Source: Promethearchaeota archaeon (GTDB lineage Archaea; Asgardarchaeota; Lokiarchaeia; Sigyniarchaeales; SOKP01). Taken from it: DNA of 15,361 bases. The notes beneath the pieces were generated by a model. That model was not told where the DNA came from. It saw only the letters and a list, made by a program, of their open reading frames with translations, and did no database searches. Of the stretch, positions 14,565 through 15,361 are shown one piece after another; the stretch's first letter is position 1; the number at the start of each line of letters is the position of its first letter. The stretch is from contig JAUWZT010000053.1 in NCBI GenBank assembly GCA_030615145.1, positions 1-15,361 of the forward strand, written 5' to 3'. Position numbers and translations under genes: made by a program.

Positions 14565-14981
14565 ATGACAACCCGTTTGGAAGATGTGAAGATAAATGTG
14601 AAGATAAAGCTTGCAGGATTATGGGCAACTGTAATGTTTTTATATATATATGCGGATATTGTGGCATTTTATACACAGGAGCATCTAGAGAGTGTATTAG
14701 CGGGAGAAGTAGCAGGTATGCAAATGACTCCAATATTTTTGTTAATGATGATGATATTAATGACGATTCCGAGTCTTATGGTTTTCCTGTCCCTGACATT
14801 GAAGGCAAAAGCGAATCGCTGGGCAAACATCATCATAGGTATATTACTTACTTGTCTTGCGCTCTTTATAGCATTTATTGGAGAAATGTTGGCTTTTGGT
14901 ATATTTGCTACTATTGTAGAAGTTGTGGTTCTTTCACTAATTGTCTGGCACGCATGGAAGTGGCCTACACAGGAAGGATAG
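14565..14981 (+). CDS. DUF6326 family four-helix membrane protein
   Basis: A 138-residue protein that matches the DUF6326 family, which has no known function. The N-terminus DVKINVKIKLAGLWATVMFLYIYAD (from residue 7) is the family opening, followed by MTPIFLLMMMILMTIPSLMVFLSL and NRWANIIIGILLTCLALFI, and WHAWKWP near the end. Four membrane helices are seen (about 17-36, 54-77, 84-104, 107-128). Family members I know of are mostly bacterial, so transfer from bacteria is plausible; the strong ribosome binding site fits that but is not proof. It stands alone, with its own upstream region of 187 bases after the DMT gene. Confidence 0.85.
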   Translation: MTTRLEDVKINVKIKLAGLWATVMFLYIYADIVAFYTQEHLESVLAGEVAGMQMTPIFLLMMMILMTIPSLMVFLSLTLKAKANRWANIIIGILLTCLALFIAFIGEMLAFGIFATIVEVVVLSLIVWHAWKWPTQEG

Positions 14982-14993
14982 CCCTAATAACAT

Positions 14994-15012
14994 ACTTTCA
15001 TTGCTTGAAAGT
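14994..15012 (+). terminator. Small hairpin after the DUF6326 gene
   Basis: ACTTTCA (14994-15000) and TGAAAGT (15006-15012) form a perfect 7-base stem with a five-base loop, 12 bases after the stop codon. A T-rich stretch follows only at about 15061-15076. It may stabilise the 3' end or aid termination. The rest of the 232-base gap to 15213 is plain AT-rich sequence with no feature I can support. Confidence 0.35.
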
Positions 15013-15213
15013 TAAACCAAACTGAGCTGAATGACATATGACTTTGACTAGAACAAAAACTTTTTTTTCTTTTTAATTTTTATTTCTAAAAAGAATATAT
15101 TTGTGTTAATAATTCATCATCAGACGACAAGATATTAATTAAAAATTAGTTAGTCTTTTAATTTTCATTTGTTTTATTTTTAACTTCATAAAAAAACAAT
15201 TTTGTAAGAATAT

Positions 15214-15360
15214 TTAAAGGAGTAACCACAAAAGTGGGACGACTACGATTAAAGCAAGGCATAATGATTTTCTAACCATATGAGCAACATGAACGCGCGG
15301 TTTTCTTCCTTTTTTATCTAATAATTTTGGAAATAAATTATGGTCGTGTGGTTCTCGTTG
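15214..15360 (-). CDS. C-terminal fragment of an unidentified protein with a hydrophobic tail (runs off the window)
   Basis: The right edge contains an open minus-strand frame of 48 codons that continues beyond the window and ends at a TAA at 15214-15216. The visible residues are polar and basic (EPHDHNLFPKLLDKKGRKPR), then VHVAHMVRKSLCLALIVVVP and LLWLLL. This ends in a hydrophobic run of about 16 residues right at the C-terminus, preceded by basic residues, like a tail anchor or the final helix of a multi-pass protein. The family is not recognised. Codon use looks like that of the neighbouring genes. The short length makes the call tentative. Confidence 0.5.
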   Translation of the reverse strand, partial: QREPHDHNLFPKLLDKKGRKPRVHVAHMVRKSLCLALIVVVPLLWLLL

Positions 15361-15361
15361 A

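Noticed and set aside
14621..15025. A 134-codon plus-strand frame overlapping the DUF6326 gene
   Set aside because: It is offset from a well-supported family gene; its Cys/Tyr/Ser-rich peptide is a typical out-of-frame translation.
1..15361. CRISPR array, tRNA genes, insertion sequences, or a defence island
   Set aside because: No regularly spaced repeats, cloverleaf, transposase motif or known defence domain was found on reading both strands.

Overview
The window looks like a piece of an AT-rich archaeal chromosome, most likely from an Asgard (Promethearchaeota, Lokiarchaeia-like) genome. Visible support for an archaeon: an archaeal-type SRP RNA, an archaeal-type ribosomal protein uS10, a Bud23-type rRNA methyltransferase close to the eukaryotic family, and a mix of Shine-Dalgarno starts and starts with no leader signal. 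The Asgard placement is inferred from overall gene content and was not tested by phylogeny. There is no CRISPR array, no tRNA and no recognisable transposase.

Layout. (1) Bases 1-600: a small unknown reading frame, then the SRP RNA gene, which fills what otherwise looks like an empty gap. (2) 601-6004: a V4R-like small-molecule-binding protein and an alkyladenine DNA glycosylase (both minus), a URO-D/MtaA-like methyltransferase-family protein (plus), an inositol-monophosphatase-family enzyme (minus), a cation diffusion facilitator fused to a NifX-like domain (minus), and a multi-pass membrane protein resembling the YdjM/DUF457 group (minus). (3) 6005-9010: two closely related membrane acyltransferases (DUF1624/HGSNAT-like) in opposite orientation on either side of rps10. 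They share a 43-44 base upstream element. A 33-base direct repeat brackets the first copy, and one repeat copy contains the stop codons of both the first acyltransferase and rps10. (4) 9182-12107: a winged-helix, cysteine-rich 4Fe-4S protein facing a radical SAM enzyme, which lies directly downstream of a bud23-like gene. The bud23-like gene is split by a one-base frameshift at poly-A. The radical SAM gene seems to start at a non-canonical AUA codon behind a good ribosome binding site that overlaps the bud23 stop. (5) 12251-13253: two tandem, 63% identical stand-alone receiver-domain proteins, with a perfect palindrome in front of the second. (6) 13373-15361: a NIPA/DMT-like transporter, a DUF6326 membrane protein with a strong ribosome binding site, and the C-terminal end of a minus-strand protein with a hydrophobic tail.

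The genes do not form one pathway. The closest to a functional unit is bud23 followed by the radical SAM gene on one transcript. The likeliest discoveries are the acyltransferase/rps10 duplication locus, the two recoding-like anomalies at the bud23/radical SAM junction, the palindromic operator candidate, and the transporter-NifX fusion. I see no convincing defence or mobile system.
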